From Chloroflexota bacterium (lineage in GTDB: Bacteria > Cyanobacteriota > Vampirovibrionia > Obscuribacterales > Obscuribacteraceae), in the NCBI GenBank assembly GCA_005240105.1, contig SBAT01000139.1, forward strand, positions 1-7,341: a stretch of DNA of 7,341 nucleotides, given 5' to 3'. The position numbers and the translations under genes are program-made. Under the pieces are notes generated by a model. It was not told where the DNA came from and ran no database searches. It saw nothing but the letters and a program-made list of their open reading frames with translations. Positions 5,210 to 7,341 of this stretch are shown here, piece after piece (the stretch's first letter is position 1; every line of letters starts with the position of its first letter).

Positions 5210-5602
5210 TCAGGGCACGGTCTTCATAGCAACCTCGTCTTCACCAAGGCCAATGGAAACCTTGGAGAAGGGTTGTTCATAACCATATTTGAACGCATCG
5301 CCAACTCCGTGCACCGAGCCAAGGATACTGCCACTTACTAGTCCGTATGGAACAGTCATGCCATAAATCATTAAGCGCACCGGTGAAAAACGCGGACCAC
5401 TTTTGGTCTCGAAATCATCTTCCAGGGTCCTGGTCATGCGTTTGGTTTCAGAGACAACTTCACGGGCAATTTTAACCGGTACCCCGACAGTGACACCATA
5501 TACAACACCAGCAATGCCAGACGCTTTAGGTCTGGCAAAGGACGCCGTAGACACGGTCATTGACAGCAACAAAGCAGCCATGATGGCAAATTTGGTTCTC
5601 AC
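5210..5602 (-). CDS. Small secreted glycine-rich protein of unknown function
   Basis: From the GTG at 5602 the product is 130 residues. This start has TGAGG (5609-5613) 6 bases upstream and yields a standard signal peptide: MRTK, hydrophobic core AIMAALLLSMTV, cleavage after SFA (residue 23). A GTG at 5614, immediately after the preceding stop codon, would add four residues but lacks a ribosome binding site. The mature chain has two Gly/Val-rich hydrophobic stretches (about 28-43 and 83-101) on either side of a charged segment (47-75), then a polar tail. It has no cysteines. This two-segment pattern loosely recalls small exported proteins of the TIGR04073 type, but I cannot confirm membership. 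It lies 12 bp after the hydroxy-acid oxidase gene and is probably co-transcribed with it. Its role may be in the envelope, but that is inference. Confidence 0.75.
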   Translation of the reverse strand: MRTKFAIMAALLLSMTVSTASFARPKASGIAGVVYGVTVGVPVKIAREVVSETKRMTRTLEDDFETKSGPRFSPVRLMIYGMTVPYGLVSGSILGSVHGVGDAFKYGYEQPFSKVSIGLGEDEVAMKTVP

Positions 5603-5614
5603 CTGCAACCTCAC

Positions 5615-6712
5615 TTACGATAATTCCTTGACGGCGATTCTTTCGCCAATTAAGTCCAGCGTGATATCACTTACCGAACAACATCCGCAAAGCGCCATTG
5701 CTTGATCAATTTCGGAACGCAAGATGTCCAACACTTGCGCCACTCCATCACCACCACCATTAACCAAGCCCCACAAGATAGGCCGGCCTACAAGCACTGC
5801 TTTTGCACCGAGCGCGATTGCCTTCACAACATCGGTGCCACGTCTTATGCCACCATCAACCAATAGTTCAGCACGACCATTTACAGCTTGAGCGACTTCC
5901 CGCAAAACTTCAATCGTCGCCGGTGAGGTATCAAGTTGGCGACCGCCATGATTGGAGACAATAATTCCGTCGACGCCATTTTCCACCGCCATACTAGCAT
6001 CATCACCACGCACTATGCCCTTAAGCAAAATAGGCAACTTGGTTATAGAGCGCAGCCACTCTAAGTCTTTCCAACTCACGGATGGATCGAAAAGTGCAGC
6101 AGCATAAGCAGTCAATCCTGATTGATCTGCATGCTTGGGCATACTGGCCATTTCCGGTGCCACAAAATTACCCATCTGCAGACCTTTAGGTAAAGCAAAT
6201 CTATTACGGACGTCACGCTCCCGCCTTCCCGAAACAGGGAGATCGACGGTGACAACAAGTGCTGAACACCCGGCAGCTTCGGCTCGCTCAACCAAAGATT
6301 TGGTTACCGAACGGTCTTTGTAGATATAGAGCTGGAACCAGACAGGACCGGATGCCACCTGCATTATTTGTTCAATGGAGCAATTAGAAAGCGTACTGGC
6401 GACCATAATGGTTCCAGCACCGCCCACAGCACGCACCGTTGCCAGCTCACCTTCCGGATGAGCCATTGCCTGAAAGGCCATGGGAGCCACGATTACCGGC
6501 ATGGAAAGCGTATGTCCCAAAATCTTGGTTGAAAGATAACGCTCACTAACATCGACAAGCACCCGATAACGCAGGCAAATCTTGTCGTAAGCCGACCTGT
6601 TTTCTTTCAGCGTAATCTCATCATGCGCGCCACTGGAATAGTAATCCCAAACAGGTGTAGGCAGCTTCTTACGGGCCCGCTCTTCAAAGTCAAATAGGTT
6701 TATTAATTGCAT
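5615..6712 (-). CDS. FMN-dependent alpha-hydroxy-acid oxidase/dehydrogenase
   Basis: The product is 365 residues, the usual length for this TIM-barrel family (glycolate oxidase, lactate oxidase, lactate dehydrogenase LldD). It oxidises an L-2-hydroxy acid to the 2-keto acid using FMN. The residues of the spinach glycolate oxidase active site are all present at nearly the same numbers: Tyr24 in WDYYSSGA, Tyr129 in FQLYIYKD, Lys231 in LPILLKGI, and His255 and Arg258 in SNHGGRQLD. The FMN phosphate-binding DGGIR (286-290) and VGRP (308-311) are also intact. There is no long membrane-binding insert as in LldD or mandelate dehydrogenase, so a soluble oxidase-like form is likely. Whether O2 or a quinone accepts the electrons, and whether the substrate is glycolate or lactate, cannot be decided. 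Near the C-terminus CGCC (342-345) replaces the more usual GCRS-type segment. The ATG has no clear Shine-Dalgarno sequence. The small secreted protein follows within 12 bp. Confidence 0.95.
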   Translation of the reverse strand: MQLINLFDFEERARKKLPTPVWDYYSSGAHDEITLKENRSAYDKICLRYRVLVDVSERYLSTKILGHTLSMPVIVAPMAFQAMAHPEGELATVRAVGGAGTIMVASTLSNCSIEQIMQVASGPVWFQLYIYKDRSVTKSLVERAEAAGCSALVVTVDLPVSGRRERDVRNRFALPKGLQMGNFVAPEMASMPKHADQSGLTAYAAALFDPSVSWKDLEWLRSITKLPILLKGIVRGDDASMAVENGVDGIIVSNHGGRQLDTSPATIEVLREVAQAVNGRAELLVDGGIRRGTDVVKAIALGAKAVLVGRPILWGLVNGGGDGVAQVLDILRSEIDQAMALCGCCSVSDITLDLIGERIAVKELS

Positions 6713-6721
6713 AACCAGATA

Positions 6722-6727
6722 AGTATA
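6722..6727 (-). promoter_or_regulatory. Possible -10 box for the hydroxy-acid oxidase gene
   Basis: The minus strand reads TATACT, 9 bases before the ATG at 6712. Transcription from it would give a leaderless or nearly leaderless RNA, which would fit the absence of a Shine-Dalgarno sequence. No convincing -35 box is found at 17 bp spacing. This is a weak call. Confidence 0.3.
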
Positions 6728-6773
6728 AAGCCTAGATCTCGTAGGACCCCCACTGCACTTCGTAGTTTTCCCC

Positions 6774-6802
6774 TTGATAGCTTGGCCGGCTCAATTTATA
6801 TT
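6774..6802 (+). promoter_or_regulatory. Sigma70-type promoter for the right-edge gene
   Basis: TTGATA (6774-6779) and TATATT (6797-6802) are separated by exactly 17 bases, each one mismatch from consensus. Transcription would begin near 6809, giving a leader of about 68 bases before the ATG at 6877. It lies in the 164-bp divergent gap between the oxidase gene and the right-edge gene. No other gene occupies this gap. Confidence 0.7.
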
Positions 6803-6876
6803 GCCAGTAGCGTGTAAAAGCGCAAGGGGCAGAAAGACACGAGCCACGACCAACCCCACCCCCAAGGAATCCAGAA

Positions 6877-7341
6877 ATGTCCAACCCCATAACCGGGGCT
6901 TATATTGAGTCCCAGGACAAAAAGTCCAAAAACCCCGAACAAGAAAACGCATCACAAAAAATGGGACTGGAAGCTCTAATGAGCATTCCAGGCGCTTTTG
7001 TGCCAGCCGCTTTCGAATCAGGGATACAGACTCCGGCTAACGGACTAATGCAACTTTTCAATCCGAAAGAGGCCCAGGCGCTAAAAGTTGTTACTTCCCA
7101 CAAGGAAAAAATGGGCTCGGGTGAATGGTTTGCACAGCTTGGCGGTTCAGCACTTGGTTCTTTAGGTAATTACGTCTTATTGAGCAAAAGCCTTAAGGTT
7201 GGTGGGGAATGTATCAAGTTTGCCGGCGCCTCATCGGCTAGCAAATTCTGGCGACCAATCGCCAACATTATAGATAAAGGCGAAAATTCCAAGATATTGA
7301 ATAATCCCTTGGGCACAGCGTTTGGCACAGGCGCTTTTTAC
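6877..7341 (+). CDS. Protein of unknown function, N-terminal 155 residues
   Basis: The frame opens at ATG 6877 with AAGGA (6864-6868) 8 bases upstream and stays open to the window edge, so the gene is cut by the window. It begins MSNPITGAYIESQDKK, is polar and Lys/Glu/Asn-rich to about residue 28, and then becomes alanine- and glycine-rich with mildly hydrophobic segments (about 30-46, 86-105 and 109-121). A single cysteine occurs at about 111. There is no signal peptide and no motif I recognise; the last visible residues (NPLGTAFGTGAFY) suggest a Gly/Ala-rich continuation. Its promoter is the one at 6774-6802, and it is divergent from the oxidase gene, so it belongs to a different transcription unit. 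The reading frame opposite it (6900-7103, minus) is only a shadow. Confidence 0.75.
   Translation, partial: MSNPITGAYIESQDKKSKNPEQENASQKMGLEALMSIPGAFVPAAFESGIQTPANGLMQLFNPKEAQALKVVTSHKEKMGSGEWFAQLGGSALGSLGNYVLLSKSLKVGGECIKFAGASSASKFWRPIANIIDKGENSKILNNPLGTAFGTGAFY

Noticed and set aside
5183..5210. Plus-strand TTGACA (5183-5188) followed by TTTAAT (5205-5210) as a promoter
   Set aside because: The spacing is 16 bp and the -10 is poor. It would point antisense into the small secreted gene with no plus-strand gene ahead. Possible antisense RNA, but unsupported.

Overview
The window looks like a chromosomal stretch from a Gram-negative-type bacterium of middling GC content. Several products carry Sec-type signal peptides, there is a PlsC-type phospholipid acyltransferase, and starts other than ATG (GTG, TTG) are common. 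The mix of a PiT/DUF47 phosphate pair, unrecognised secreted proteins and an FMN hydroxy-acid oxidase would fit an environmental lineage such as the Obscuribacterales (Candidatus Melainabacteria). That placement is a guess from general character, not from a marker gene. I see no rRNA, tRNA, CRISPR array, transposase, integrase or att site.

Layout. At the left edge the 3' part of a plus-strand gene (2-436) encodes a Lys/Gly/Ala-rich protein made of at least twelve uninterrupted 11-residue repeats. It ends at a hairpin (456-490) that can terminate transcription from both sides. Everything from 524 to 6712 is on the minus strand. Read in the direction of transcription, the genes are: an FMN-dependent alpha-hydroxy-acid oxidase (6712-5615), a small secreted Gly-rich protein (5602-5210), a 32-codon small ORF with a good ribosome binding site (5110-5012), and a terminator hairpin (4987-4962). 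Next come the acyltransferase plsC (4902-4126), a secreted protein with a glutamine-amidotransferase-like fold (4043-3123), a DUF47/PhoU-like protein (3053-2421), a PiT phosphate transporter (2414-1377) and a secreted two-cysteine protein of unknown function (1261-524). At the right edge a divergent plus-strand gene begins at 6877 behind a good sigma70-type promoter and runs off the window.

How the genes fit together. DUF47 and PiT are 6 bp apart and form a classic low-affinity phosphate uptake pair. The hydroxy-acid oxidase and the small secreted protein are 12 bp apart, or directly abutting if an upstream GTG is used, and are probably co-transcribed. plsC probably starts its own transcript from a perfect TATAAT box. 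The unrecognised secreted proteins have no evident pathway link to their neighbours.

The most interesting non-coding signals are two RNA-level structures at ribosome binding sites. Before DUF47, a two-tier hairpin leaves the Shine-Dalgarno sequence in a bulge, which may explain its unusually long spacing to the ATG. Before plsC, a perfect 11-bp inverted repeat would hide the ribosome binding site in read-through RNA but not in RNA from the local promoter. With the 11-mer repeat protein and the 32-codon ORF, these are the best candidates for something undescribed. I did not find a convincing new defence or mobile system.
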